From Eremomyces bilateralis CBS 781.70 (Eukaryota; Ascomycota; Dothideomycetes; Eremomycetales; Eremomycetaceae), in contig NW_022985067.1 of assembly GCF_010015585.1 (NCBI RefSeq), positions 1 to 64,000 on the forward strand: 64,000 nucleotides of DNA. The letters are read 5' to 3'. Below, in pieces: positions 1-11,577 of this stretch. Both the position numbers and the translations under genes were made by a program. The notes below the pieces were generated by a model. It was not told the origin of the DNA, did not search any database, and worked only from the letters and a program-made list of their open reading frames with translations. The stretch's first letter is position 1, and each line of letters opens with the position of its first letter.

Positions 1-705
1 TTCTATACGTCGTCCAAGATTCAACCATCCATCCACCGTTGATTCCATTCAACCGTTGATCCACCGTTGATTGGCCCCTGCAAGTTCCGCTACTGCGCTG
101 CAGCTGCACTCTGCCTTGTTATCTCAGTTGGGAGTTGTACTATTTGGTATGTTGCTCATCAGTACAACTTTTATAAACCACAGTGCATCCAGCATGAACG
201 CATGGCTCGTAGTATAGACAATAATGAAAAATCATAGTCCCATAACTCGATGTTAATATATATAGATGGCTCCGAAATGTTGTTCTACTGATGATAGTCA
301 ATGCAATTCGTCTGATTGGGATTCCAAGTTTCGACATCCATTGATCCCCGTCCGAGGCATGACGTCACGCGGATGCCATCAGCAATCGTCATATTTGCAA
401 CCAGCTTGCAATTCGCATCCCTTTTCTTCCGGAACGATAAATAAAGTTACTTCTTTAATCAATAAGTCAGATTATTCAACACGATCATTCAGCATTCACT
501 GGTTCCCGACAATTTGCCCTAGTCCCATCTCAATTGCCCCGATAGATCACCGCAGCATCCCAACAGTGGCGTGGGTGAAGACCAATCCGTCAAGACCCCG
601 CACACAAGAGTCCTTTGTTCTTAAGGTATCTTCATCTCGTTCTGGCTTCTCTCAATCATCGGAGACACCATTGAATGGTTGCCAATCCATCGAAACCTTT
701 TCACT
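1..705. other. Gene-free left edge
   Basis: No credible coding region is seen. The first 75 bases hold short direct repeats of a CACCGTTGATT unit (about 36-47 and 61-72). The stretch from about 480 to 705 is pyrimidine-rich in places and probably carries the promoter and 5' leader of the gene starting at 706. Open frames here are short and have no recognisable composition. Confidence 0.5.
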
Positions 706-1344
706 ATGTCCTCATCTCGATTCGTCGCCCGCTCGTTGCGGCCAGTCGCGGCGGCTCGAAGCAATATCTTACCATCAGTCACGATGCGAGGGATGGCATC
801 AAAGGAAGACCGGCTGAGTAAGTTACCCAATCGATCCCAGTCTGCTCCTGCTCTGCCGCTACTTTCCCATCCATCAATGTTACCATGGCACTGTCCTCCT
901 ATTAAACATCAATCCCAACCCCCAACAACCGGATCCGATTCTCCCTCACCGATTCCCTGCAGCTCGACAATGGCATGGAGATGGCGGAAGAATGTGTCTT
1001 GTACAAAGGCTAACATGATCGACATCGTAGACCAAGACCCCGCCGCGGTATCCGCCGAAATCCAATCGCATCAGGAAGAGCAGGTGAAGAAGCGGAAGCA
1101 TGGGGCCGGCCATTGGGAGGAGCAGCTGGCGAGCCAGAGCGAGAGCATCGTACGTGAGACCTTTGGGTGACTGGTGTCCTATGGCGCCTCATTTGCACGG
1201 TTAAAAGCGACCACTGGAATCAGTATGAAAACTAACGTCAACATCGGGGTACAGGTTAAAGCCGACCGCAACGAATCGGGAAAGTCGACGGAAGAGACGA
1301 TTAAGCAGCTCAAGGAGGAGGCGAAGAAGATCGGGCGGAAATAG
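706..1344 (+). CDS. Small putative mitochondrial protein, 106 aa, three exons
   Basis: Three exons (706-817, 1031-1149, 1255-1344) join in frame to 106 codons. Introns of 213 and 105 bp start GTAAGT and GTACGT and end TAG and CAG. The N-terminus (MSSSRFVARSLRPVAAARS) is Arg/Ser/Ala-rich without acidic residues, as in a mitochondrial presequence. The mature part is short, highly charged and helical (QEEQVKKRKHGAGHWEEQL, then SESIVKADRNE). This resembles small fungal mitochondrial proteins distantly like the F1-ATPase inhibitor family, but I do not assign a function. The first intron is long for this window. I chose its acceptor at 1030 because it is the only one found that keeps phase and excludes a run of poorly coding sequence; RNA would settle it. 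Confidence 0.7.
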
Positions 1345-1716
1345 AGTACGCGTTGAACGTGCTCTGGTCCCTCGGTTGTGGAGCTACCACATGATTGCAT
1401 CATGCGAGGAAGGAGAAAATTGACGGCCCGGATTGGAGATGAGACATGTAGTGGTTCCTCACCGGCACTCAGGGGACACTTCAGTTAGGGGAATAATGAG
1501 TAGCGTGTATACTTGCATTGTTCAATCGAATTCATTCAAAATTGCGTCCATGGACAGTCTCAATAGGGTGATCATTATAGTTCAATAGGGGAAGCTAACA
1601 ATCTAAACCGGAATAATAGGAAACAATAGGTAACGCTGGGCGGTTTTTCTCCAGACCAAACCCCTCCATCAGCTCAATCGTTTCCAACCTGCGGCCCCCT
1701 TTCCCAGAACCACCGC
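1345..1716. other. Convergent 3' spacer
   Basis: This is 372 bp between two converging genes. It contains no open frame worth keeping, and presumably holds both 3' UTRs and polyadenylation signals. Confidence 0.5.
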
Positions 1717-3171
1717 CTACCGACCATCTAACGTCGCCACAACGACCTTCATCCCCGCCGGTCTCCGGAAATGCGCCTTCAACGGCACCCAACTCTCCCG
1801 ATTATACCCCTCTTGCACCTTTGCGCACTTCTTCAACCCCCACTCCGTCACCCCCACCATCAAACAGCTCTCAAACATAAACGCCATGCTCCCTTCCCCC
1901 ACCTTCCCCGGCCGCAACTCCACCTCACTCGCTTTCGCATGCGTCGCCGCATCCGGCCCATGCGCGCTCATCACGTTATGCAGGCTCGCGCCGGCCGGCT
2001 GGAACCCGCCGCGCCCAGGCTCCTTGGCGTCGTAGGCGCCGTCGATCAGCCCCATGAACTCGGACATGCAGTTGCGGTGGTACCAGGGGGGTTTGAAGGT
2101 GTCCTCCTGTACGAGCCAGCGGGGCGGGAAGATGACGAAGTCGGCGACGGCGGTGCCCGGGCGGTCGGAGGGGGCGGTCAGCACGGTGTAGATGGAGGGG
2201 TCAGGGTGGTCGTAGGTGACGGAGCCGATGGCGTTGAAGCGGCCGAGGTCGTATTTGTAGGGATAGTAGTTGCCGTGCCAGGCGACGACGTCGAAGGGGG
2301 TGTGGTGTTGGGTAGCGGAGAAGAGGTGCCCGGCGAATTTGGCGGAGAGCGTGTAGGTGGACGCAGTGTCTTCGGTGAAGGCGGCGACAGGGGCTTGGAA
2401 ATCGCGGGTATTGGCAAGCCCGTTGGAACCGATGGGGCCGAGCTCGGGGAGGGTGAAGTGATGTTGGTAGAGTTCGAGGATGTAGCCGCGGACGGGGCCT
2501 TCGGGGAGGGTCACCCGATAGCGAACGCCGCGCGGGATGACGCAGATTTCGTTAGGCCGGACGAGGAGGGGGCCGAACTCGGTTTGAATATCGAGGACTC
2601 CGTGCTGCGGGACGATAAGGAAGTCACCATCGGCGGAATAGAACGCCTCGTGGGCGTCCATGTCCTTCCCCGCGGCGAAGATCATGATCCCGAGTCCAGA
2701 TTTCATCGCCGAATCGCCCGCACCGGCGACGAGGTGCAAGGAATGCACCCAATCCACCGACTCGTCGAGATCGAACGGGTCCCAACGAAGCTGGTTCGGG
2801 ATCTGGTGGAAGGTGCCCGATGGCTTGTTCTCAGGGTTGAGGTTGTATCCAGGCGAATCCCGGGACTGGAATGCCTCGTGGGCGGAACTAGGGAGGATCC
2901 TGTACAGCCATGACTGTTGATTCTCGTGACGTGGGGCCGTGAAGGCTGTACCGGACAGCTTCTCGGCGTAAAGACCGTATGGGGGTTTCTGAGGGGAATT
3001 GGCGCCTATAGGAAGGGCACCTTCGATGGCCTCAGTTCTGTATCAGAGTCAATGCCATTCGATAGCGGCGGTGTTTCCGGCCGCAGCGGAACGGATGCCA
3101 TACTCATGGTAACAATTGAATCCATTCTGGTATAGATATTTTTCGGGGACCGCGAACTTTGTGGAAGGCAT
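1717..3171 (-). CDS. hmgA: Homogentisate 1,2-dioxygenase
   Basis: This enzyme opens the ring of homogentisate to maleylacetoacetate in phenylalanine/tyrosine (and phenylacetate) breakdown, using Fe(II) and O2 in the cytosol. Two exons, 3171-3104 and 3037-1717, give 462 aa; the 66-bp intron runs from GTATGG to ACAG. The start is set by [18 protein letters not shown], which matches the family's N-terminus. The iron-ligand motif YHRNCMSEF (His and Glu six apart) and the later [13 protein letters not shown] block with the third histidine region are present. Length is close to the roughly 445-450 aa of characterised enzymes. The gene is divergent from fumarylacetoacetase with a 777-bp shared upstream region, as in other fungal homogentisate clusters. 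An open frame at 3104-3424 on the same strand overlaps exon 1 and is probably 5' leader. Confidence 0.95.
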
Positions 3172-3948
3172 CGTGCTCCTCGTTATAGTCAGGGTTAAAG
3201 AATTCTGTAAGGTTTCGTTCGGTTAACGGTGCTGTATAATAGTCTGTAATGAGGCCAATGCCTCCTGGGTTGCCACTCTTCAATTTCCAGGTTAGAGGCA
3301 ACTTGAGGTTCTTAAATCGTCGCCAGGGCGACTTCCTCAGCGAAGGCATGGACGAGGGGGGTGGTTTAATATCGTCAGCAGGCTGGAAGCCAGCATCGCG
3401 CCGGACAGGGCGGAGCATTTCCATGGCGTCAAGGTGCGGAGTTACACCTGTAAGTGAATCCTAGTCGTGAATAGGTAACTATATGACGATCGTTACTAAT
3501 ACGGAGTACGAACGGTAGGGATGAAATGACAAGGAAATGGATGCAAGGAGTTGCATAAAGTTGCACTGGAGTGACTGGGGTGTTTTAGGGAGGAGAGAAT
3601 CAGCTTTGCGCTCTTGCCCTTTTGCCCCTTTGTTCTGTCGGGTATCCCAGCTTGGTTTGGTGGGGCAGGTATACCGCGGAATGCGGAGGTTATTCACGGC
3701 GAGCGGAGAGATTCCGCATTTGATATTCCAACCCCGCAGTCTCAACCCCCACAGCTCTCCATCGGCATATGCTATTCAATTGATCGGTATTCGCTTGGAT
3801 TGAATAGATTCAATGCTCATTGGAACCATTAGACTGTCATAGTGCCGTCGACCTGCAAGGGTAAAGCCATATGTGAATGGAAATTCCAGCTGGGCTTCGT
3901 GCTGTACTCCCTACATCCCCCTGAAAAGGCTGAGATACCTGTACCACC
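3172..3948. promoter_or_regulatory. Shared divergent promoter of hmgA and fahA
   Basis: This 777-bp gap separates the two start codons. Its central part, about 3670-3740, is dense in CGG/CCG trinucleotides, including CCGCGGAATGCGGAG at about 3674-3688 and GAGCGGAGAGATTCCGCA at about 3701-3718. Such CGG/CCG-rich sequence is what Zn2Cys6 activators usually bind. ATTCCGCA (3711-3718) and AACCCCGC (3730-3737) recur upstream of the neighbouring P450 (5540-5554). A role in inducible control is inference. Confidence 0.5.
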
Positions 3949-5303
3949 ATGGCCTCGATACGCTCCTGGTTGAGCATCCGAACAGGCTCTCCTTTCTCAA
4001 TCGCCAATATCCCATTCGGCATCATCTCGACGAAAGCTTCAGCGACTCCTCGCCCAGCCGTAGCCATCGGAGACTGGGCACTGGACCTGGCTGAGTTCAG
4101 TGCTAACAATGGCTTCTCCGGCTTATCCACCATCCAACCTCATCAAGCTGTCTTCTCCGAGGCGACCTTGAATGCATTTGCAGCGCTTGGCCGGCCAGTG
4201 CATGCTGCAGTCCGAAAGTACCTCCAGTCCGTCTTTCTCCTCGACACTCCTTTCCCGGATGTCTTGAAGAACAACAAGTCCCTCCAAAACTCTGCGTTGC
4301 TTGCTTTGAAAGACGTTCAGATGCATGTGCCGTTTGATATTGGAGACTACACGGATTTCTATGCTGGATTGAACCATGCGTATAACGTGGGAGTTCTCTT
4401 CAGAGGCCCAAGCAATGCCCTACAACCGAACTACAAGCATCTTCCCGTTGGCTACCATGGACGTGCATCATCCATCGTCGTCTCAGGCACCCCTATCAGA
4501 CGACCACGCGGTCAGATTCTCGAGAACCCAGCTGCCGAGAAGAAGGTTCCCATCTATTCTGCCTGCCGAAAACTGGATATTGAACTCGAACTGGCTGCGT
4601 TCGTTTGCAAATCAAACCCGCTCGGCGCACCGGTCCCGATCGACGAAGCCGAGGACGCCATCTTTGGAGTCGTGTTGATGAACGACTGGTCTGCGCGAGA
4701 TATCCAAGCATGGGAATACGTCCCGCTGGGTCCGTTCGGCGCAAAGAATTTCGGCACATCCATTAGTCCCTGGGTCGTACTTGCGGATGCATTGATGCCG
4801 TTCATGGCCAAAGGGCTTGAGAACGAGAACGAGCTGCTGCCGTACTTGAAGCAAAGGAGCGAAAAGAATATGTACGATATCAACCTGAAGGTTGAGCTGG
4901 CCAGTAAGCTTCTTTCGTCAGGACCCCAGATTCAACGACAGATTGCTCACCATTGACAGCATCGGCGGGAAACACAACGACTCTTAGCGAGACATCTTCG
5001 AGAAACCTGTTGTTCTCCTTCCCACAGATGCTTGCGCACCATTCCGTGACCGGATGCAACATGCAAGTTGGAGACCTGCTGGGGTCCGGAACGATCAGTG
5101 GGCTGGAGGCACATCAGCGTGGCTCGATGCTCGAGCAAAACGAGAATGGAAAGACGGCGATCAAGCTTTCTGGTGGTGAGGAGCGAAAGTTCCTGGAGGA
5201 TGGAGACACAGTGGTTATATCAGGTGCTTGTGGGTCGGATCCTAATGCTCTGGTAGGGTTCGGGGAGTGTAGTGGCACTATTTTGCCTGCGTTAAAGTCG
5301 TGA
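3949..5303 (+). CDS. fahA: Fumarylacetoacetase
   Basis: This is the last step of tyrosine catabolism: it hydrolyses fumarylacetoacetate to fumarate and acetoacetate. Exons 3949-4903 and 4960-5303 (56-bp intron, GTAAGC..ACAG) give 432 aa, the usual family length. The start has a good context (ACCATGG). The N-terminal SH3-like domain is followed by the FAH catalytic fold. The metal-site signatures are visible: IGDYTDFYAGLNHA (Asp), LDIELELAAF (two Glu) and LMNDWSARDIQAWEY (Asp). The C-terminus (GFGECSGTILPA) is also typical. The gene pairs with hmgA across the divergent promoter. Maleylacetoacetate isomerase, the enzyme between the two, is not in this window. Confidence 0.96.
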
Positions 5304-5893
5304 TGTCGGTTCTGGGATATGGTCAATTCACTGGCAGTAACTAGTGATAATGTAAGACCTTGTCAGTAGTTATGTTAACATCAGTAAACTTTAGTGACCC
5401 CAGATTTCCTCTGCGAGTAACAAATCCTAGCTTAGCATATCTGGCAGTCCATGCAACCTCAATCAAAATTCTCTGTAGGTTCCATCGTTGGAGGCCTAAT
5501 GACCGCAACAAATCCGCGGGCGGAACAGTGATGGAAATGATTCCGCAACCCCGCCTTTGGGGTTTTCAGGGGCTACCCCATTTGGAAATGATTGATGCAG
5601 ACTTGAACCATCGAAGGGCACGGCAGATGTATTCAACGCTCATCCTGATCACATAGGTACATAGAGACGTGGTCTTACGGTTTGAGTCCTGTAGTGATTC
5701 GTGCGACTACGATTGCCGTGTGGACGAATTCCGCGGTGCTCCATGTGATATTACCCGACCCGGAAATACGCCCTTAACGTCCTCGTATAAGTGTTTGGCC
5801 CGGGTGCGTAATGATAATTGATATTTATCAAGCCTTTGGGCCCAGTCCGGTGACATTCTTCTTCCACGTACCTTGAATGATCGAGTGGACACG
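5304..5893. promoter_or_regulatory. Upstream region of the P450 gene, with an hmgA/fahA-like motif
   Basis: This is 590 bp without a gene. At 5540-5554 it carries ATTCCGCAACCCCGC, which fuses the two short motifs seen in the hmgA/fahA promoter. A CCGCGGGCGGAAC stretch lies just before it at about 5515-5527. These may be binding sites for a common activator; that is inference from sequence sharing only. Confidence 0.4.
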
Positions 5894-7575
5894 ATGCAGC
5901 AATCAATTGTCTATAGCCTCATGTCGAACGAAGCCATTGGCTTGGTGGTCGTGTCTGCGTTGTACATCGTGTATAAAATCCTCAATCAAACAGACACCCC
6001 CAAGATAAAGGGCATACCAGAGATCCCCGGATGGCCACTATTTGGAAACCTGCTGGAACTCGGGAATGAGCATGCGAAGGTCGCTCGAGGATGGGCTAAG
6101 AAATATGGGCCCGTATTCCAAGTTCGTATGGGGAATAAAGTGAGTCTTTCCATATACAAAAGGAGAAAGTGTCCTGACATGGTTCCAGAGGATAGTGTTC
6201 GCGAATACATTCGACTCCGTCAGGCATTTTTGGATCACCAATCAGTCGGCCTTGATCTCCAGACCTACTTTACACACCTTTCACAAGGTGGTGTCGAGCA
6301 CCCAAGGATTCACAATCGGCACCAGCCCTTGGGATGAGTCGTGCAAGAAACGGCGAAAGGCCGCAGCGACGGCGTTGAACCGTCCCGCAGTCCAGTCATA
6401 CATGCCTATCATCGATCTCGAGTCCATGGCCAGCATCAAGGAGATGTTGCAGGACAGCCAAAACGGGGTCGTGGACATCGATCCCAACCCGTATTTCCAG
6501 AAATATGCGCTGAACACGTCACTGACGCTGAACTATGGTTTCCGGATCACGGGAAACATCGACGATGAGCTGCTGAAAGAGATCGTGCACATCGAGCGGG
6601 AGGTGTCGAACTTCCGTAGTACGAGCAATAACTGGCAAGATTATATCCCGTTGCTTCGTCTTTGGCCAAATACAGACACGGCGGCCAGGGAAACTCGCCA
6701 TCGCCGAGACGTGTACATGGAGAAGCTGCTCAACATGCTAGAGGAGCGGATTGCTAATGGCACAGACAAGCCATGCATCACTGGTAACATCTTGAAAGAT
6801 CCGGAAGCGAAACTAAACAGAGGTAAGCAGCTCACCCTACCAGTTCTCCCTTACCATTTGTTGACACGCATTAGCCGAAATCAAATCAATCTGCTTGACC
6901 ATGGTATCCGCCGGCCTAGACACCGTCCCCGGCAACCTCATCATGGGCCTCGCCTACCTCTCCTCCCCCGCCGGCCAACGCATCCAAGCCCGCGCTCACG
7001 CCGAGATCCGCTCCGTCTACCCCGCCGGCGACGCCTGGACACGCTGCCTCGCCGAAGAGAAGCTCCCCTATGTGTCCGCGCTGGTCAAGGAGATCCTCCG
7101 CTACTGGATCGTTATCCCCATCTGCCTGCCGCGGGTCTCCGTCAAAGACATCGCGTACAACGGCGCCGTCATCCCCACCGGCACGACGTTCTACATGAAC
7201 GCGTATGCGGCGGACTATGACGACGCGCATTTCAAGGACCCCGACACGTTTGAGCCGGAGAGGTTTCTGGATTCGTCGATGGATGGGTCGGGGACGCCGC
7301 ATTATGCGTATGGAGCTGGGAGCAGGATGTGTGCCGGAAGTCATCTGGCGAACCGCGAGCTGTTCACGGCGTTTGTGAGACTCATTGAGGCGTTTGAGTT
7401 CCGGTGGCCGGAGAAGGAGGACGATCGGCCGCTGTTGGATGCGTTAAAGGCGAATGCATTGCCGACGAGCTTGACGATGGAGCCGAGGCCATTTAAACTG
7501 GGGTTGAAGGTACGAGATCCGGAGGCGTTGGAAGGGTGGTTGAGTGAGAGCGAGGAGTGGACGAAGCATTTGTAG
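5894..7575 (+). CDS. Cytochrome P450, CYP504-like (phenylacetate / hydroxyphenylacetate hydroxylase)
   Basis: Three exons (5894-6139, 6189-6822, 6875-7575) give 526 aa. Introns are 49 and 52 bp. An N-terminal membrane anchor (AIGLVVVSALYIVYKIL) precedes the proline hinge IPEIPGWPLFGNLL. P450 landmarks are the I-helix AGLDT, the K-helix ExxR (EILR) and the heme loop YGAGSRMCAGSHL with Cys at about residue 446. The blocks LISRPTLHTFHKVVSS and ALNRPAVQSYMPIIDLES are those I know from the fungal CYP504 family. That family contains phenylacetate 2-hydroxylase (PhacA) and 3-hydroxyphenylacetate 6-hydroxylase (PhacB), and the latter produces homogentisate. The heme-loop form and the adjacent homogentisate genes make PhacB-like activity the better guess. 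I chose the ATG at 5894; the upstream in-frame TTG is not a usual start. Confidence 0.88.
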
Positions 7576-9103
7576 GGGTGAATTTGTCAGAGATCAGGCT
7601 TTCAGGATATCTCTATTTTTTGGGATCCGCCGGTCTCTCTACCGAGCCCCCATTTCGTAGCCGTACTTAGGTGGTCTAGCCCCCATGGTTCCCCCATGGT
7701 TCCCCCGTGGTTCCCGCGTGGAGGAGCATACCATACCCCACGATATCACCAACGCGTCTTTCTTTGCTTCTTCGCTCGTTTTGAGGAAACCAAGGTTCCC
7801 ACGACCATCAATTGTATACAGAACATATAAGATGAGCGTATTCCTGTAGTTTGTACGCTCATTAAGGATCAAGATCAATCAACACTTTCAATTCTTGGTA
7901 ATCAAGTGCTCTCCTGCTGAAGTCGCATCTCCAGATCGCCTGATCAAGGGAACAGCTATCTTCTGTTAGAATTGGTTACGCCTGTATTTTAGGAGGTATT
8001 TTAAGGCATTTTGGGGACAAATCTCGAAATGCTAGGGACAAATCTCACCAGCCACAATGGTCCGAGCCATCGCGGGAAGGACTCGAATAACTTCATAAGC
8101 ATATCCTGTCTCTGGGATATCCATAGTCCTTCATCTGACGCTCAACCTCTCCAACCCCCTTCCTCCTTCCTCTGCGCAACTCAAAAAGAGGATTTTAAGC
8201 ATCGACTTGTACAATTCTTTCGGCGTAGAAATCCTCCATATCTCCAAAATGATAATTCAATACTATTTTTGGGGTGCAGGAAGCGTACACTCCTCTTGTA
8301 CCGTGAGTCATATTCCGTACTTGAACCAGTTCTGTCGGGTCGTTTTTCTATCCTATCTGTTGCAAGTTCAATGCATGAAGTAAAAATGTGCGAAATATTG
8401 ATCCCCTATCTAGAATACTACGTGACTGCGGAGTGACGTTGTATGCTACTGAAATTGCCTCCAAAAACGGAGGTTTCTTATAAGGACTAAATCCCTACCA
8501 CGGTAGCGAGAGTGGAATGTTCGCAAGAACATCAGCCGACCTGTTAGTACTGGAAGCTGTGCTCCGGAGGTGGCCTTACATTAGTACATGAGAGTCGGTG
8601 AGGGCTTGTGTTCGTCTACAGCAACATAGCCTCGCGACAGTCGTTCGGGGAAATCATTAATTAATCTCCACGAGCAAATTCAGCGGGTCAAGCACTCAGA
8701 CTATAGAGTCCTAATGGTCCTGGTTGGAAATCATTGCTCCAGGAAAGCAGAACAGGAAGTCATTTTTGATGAAGGCTTCGAACTTGCCCAAGCGCTCGGG
8801 TACTGCAAATTGCTGGAAGCAGACAAAGATTCATAATTTAACGCTAAAAAGCCTTTCTCGACCATGTTCGAGAGACCAAGCGGCATTATTATCGTGATCA
8901 TGTCCATCTGCAAGTCTTCCTTCGCCAAAAGGAGACGAAGCGAGTTCAGGATTGGGGAGTTTAAATTTGGCCCTCGTTCGGCGACGAAGGCTTCCGCGGA
9001 GACACTGCTGAAAGAGAACGTCTAGAAATGGTCTTTGCGGACTAAACCATATAAACGCTACGGGGACAGCGAAAGCGAATGCTTTAAGCAGCTTGTAGCC
9101 CTC
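7576..9103. other. Gene-poor 1.5-kb stretch
   Basis: No gene is supported. The part from about 7640 to 8000 has a composition and TATA-like layout that could be an old solo LTR fragment, but I could not define ends or a target duplication. The remainder (8010-9100) holds only short frames without family resemblance. It looks like decayed repeat sequence between the P450 and the esterase. Confidence 0.35.
7684..7721. repeat. Short 11-bp tandem repeat, about 3.5 copies
   Basis: The unit CATGGTTCCCC occurs twice exactly (7684-7694, 7695-7705), then as CGTGGTTCCCG (7706-7716) and a partial CGTGG. This is a minor minisatellite-like run just downstream of the P450. Confidence 0.75.
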
Positions 9104-10896
9104 TCAGGCCTTCAGTGCCGTACTATTGCAAACGCCCTGGTCTGTGACTGATGGCGATTCAAAAGTGATTGCATCAGAGTCCCTCCCTCCAATCACTATG
9201 ACAGATTCGGCTAACACAACGTTAACCGCTGCATTTAAATAGGTATCAAAGGAGTGACTCACTCTGAAGATCGTATTGCGGCCAACCTAGCTTCGACAAG
9301 CCGCGAACCGGGTCCTTCGCGAATCCCGTCCACGCCGCTCGAATCTTTTTGATCAGCTTCGTCTCGTTCTCCGTGTCTGGACCATTATCCCCCAACCCAG
9401 TATTCCCGAAGATGAGCGCAATCTCTGCTCCATGCCACGCGCCAGAAACGTTGGCAAAAGCGGGCCCGAGACTCTGATTCGGGAACTCGCCAGCGTATAG
9501 ATATCGCCAGGCTGGAACGCCAGCGGCGCGCCGTGCTCGAGCAGCCGCAGATGAAGGGCAGTTCCGAAGAAGGCTGACCAGACTTCCGGGCTGGGTTCCG
9601 GAGGAGGCACCTTCGTTGTTGACGTTGCCAACAAGCATGGGCTGCATCACGTTAGCGAACCTCACGCGGAAAGGAGAAATTACTTGCCCGTTTGACAAAC
9701 TCTCCACGAGCAGCACGAGCAGCGAGCCCGGACGGAATGGTCTTCTCATCAGCCTTAGGACCCCACGTACCAACTGCGTCACCCGATTCCCTCGGAGCAG
9801 TGGCATCAAGGATGGCACTCGCAGGTGCATCGCGCATACACTTGAGAGTCTTCGTCGCATCTGACTCTGATGCAACTGTACCACAGCCGAGTGTATTCGA
9901 GAGACCTGACCACGAGACCACCGTTGCGTTGGAGGGCGGCGATGCTGGGATCCCTGACGCCGAGCCACTCTGAGAGATGAAGCCCGAGACGATCGGATCG
10001 CGTCGATACGCGTAGCTGTAGAAGTCTACACTCAACCCACCTGCCGACTGGCCGAATATGACCATTCTTCTGGGATCGCCACCGAATCTTGCTATGCTAC
10101 ACTTGTGTCAGGCGCTGTTGCGAAACATGTGGCAGGGACTTACTTGTCTCGGAGCCATTCTATGGCAACACGCTGGTCGAGAAGGCCGAAGTTTCTTTCC
10201 GGCAAAGGAACGCCAGAGAATCCGAGAACACCAAGACGATAGCTGTGATGGTTTAGCATGGGCCAGTCATGAGCCGCTGAGTCTTACTTGATAGTCACCA
10301 GAATCACGTCCTCTTCGTCCGCAAGCGATGCCCCATTATAGACGGCATTAGCTCCGCTGCCGACGACAAAGCCACCTCCGTAGATCCAGATCATGACTGC
10401 CTTCTTTCTGTCGCCGATCTGTGGCTTGGTCCAGATGTTGAGATATAAACAGTCCTCTCTTTGCTCATTCTCCGATTGACCGATATTCTGAGGGGAATCC
10501 GGGTTGCTATTCGCCAGTCGAGAGGCGGATTCAGCGCAAGAGCTCTAAGAATCAGTCTCCAGCTATATTGTTGGACTCATTGGGAACTTACTAGCCCTGA
10601 AGATGATGTTAGCGATATCGTACGTCAGGCAGTCGGACCATCCTCACATATTGAGTCGCATTTATGACTTTCCCGTCGTGCCTGATCGTCTGAGGCGGTG
10701 CCCATCTCAAGTCACCAACAGGAGGTTTTGCGAACGGAATGCCCAGGTATTCGGATACAGCGCTCCGCTTGGAAGATGCCTGGCCCACAACGAGTCCACT
10801 CGTGGTCAATACAGGTTGTCCAACTCTCCATGTCAGAGTCCCTACAACTTCACCAACAAGAACAATGGAGGACAAGAGTAAAGTAAAGAAATGCAT
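9104..10896 (-). CDS. Secreted type-B carboxylesterase/lipase, six exons
   Basis: Six exons join in frame to 499 aa: 10896-10648, 10544-10288, 10242-10144, 10096-9688, 9641-9263 and 9210-9104. A signal peptide ([20 protein letters not shown]) indicates secretion. Family blocks in order are [41 protein letters not shown] (oxyanion hole), [24 protein letters not shown] (Ser about 219), VGNVNNEG (Glu about 348) and [14 protein letters not shown] (His about 408), a complete triad. The Glu-His spacing is somewhat shorter than usual. The fifth exon is entered through a GC..AG intron (9687-9642), because only that donor keeps the VKR/PMLVGN junction in frame. Substrate is unknown. The gene lies next to transposon sequence but shows no break. 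Confidence 0.87.
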
Positions 10897-11540
10897 CTTG
10901 AAGCGAGCTAACCGAATAGTGTTTTACGACAAAACAGGGAAGCATACTTCTACATCCTCTGCACGACCGGCCCATTATGTATTCTACAGGTCCTTAATCT
11001 GCCTCGGTTCAAGAAGCTATGTAATTGATTCTTCAAACATTCTAGAAAGTCCCTCTCTGGGAGTATTAAACCTCTGCGAGATTCAGGTACTCCAGCAAGG
11101 TTACATTGATACTAGTTCGACCCCTCGCCGATGTTCCCGAATCCTAGGTTATGTTTAATATAATCATCTAAGCAATCCTGACGTAGGCTGGCAAAAGTGG
11201 AGGACGTACAGCGATCTAGGACACTATTAGTGTCTTCTGGAGTAAACGCGATTCGTCAACCCCAGCCAGTGCACAGGCGTGCATCTACTGGGTCCAACAT
11301 ATATCCAATCGCGACGCCTTGCGAAAGTCGTACTCGACAAGACTCGAAAGTCGGAAGAGGAAACGTCGTCACGGCAGGATTCCTTTTCGAATTTCTGGAT
11401 CGCTCTTTGGTCACTTAAGCCCCAAAAGTTAGTTTTTCTTCTTACGTCCTCAGCATAATCAATTATATTAAGTTATAATGACACTTGTCACTTACCAAAT
11501 CGATTGATAGCGTGTCCCTCTCTGAGCGTCGTTCGTGCTA
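10897..11540. other. Spacer between esterase and pogo element
   Basis: No gene is seen. The esterase promoter is expected at the left end. The outer boundary of the pogo element may extend some tens of bases left of 11541, where the inverted repeats become too diverged to follow. Confidence 0.4.
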
Positions 11541-11577
11541 AACGGGACTTTTTTCCATCAACTCAACCATCACGATA
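11541..11577. repeat. Terminal inverted repeat, left, of the pogo element
   Basis: It matches the reverse complement of 14774-14810 at 36 of 37 positions; it contains GGACTTTTTTCCATCAACTC at its core. Confidence 0.85.

Noticed and set aside
1771-2913. 380-codon plus-strand frame antisense to hmgA
   Set aside because: It is the mirror of a well-supported gene, with Val/Gly/Arg/Asp-rich composition typical of antisense shadow frames in GC-rich exons.
3104-3424. 106-codon minus-strand frame overlapping the first exon of hmgA
   Set aside because: It overlaps the hmgA coding start in another frame and has no family resemblance; most likely 5' leader.
7640-8000. Possible solo LTR fragment
   Set aside because: Composition and layout are suggestive, but no ends, target duplication or partner copy could be shown within the window.
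10545-10647. Possible extra 5-nt exon inside the second esterase intron
   Set aside because: Internal AG and GT sites exist, but including the 5 bases breaks the frame; one 103-bp intron fits.
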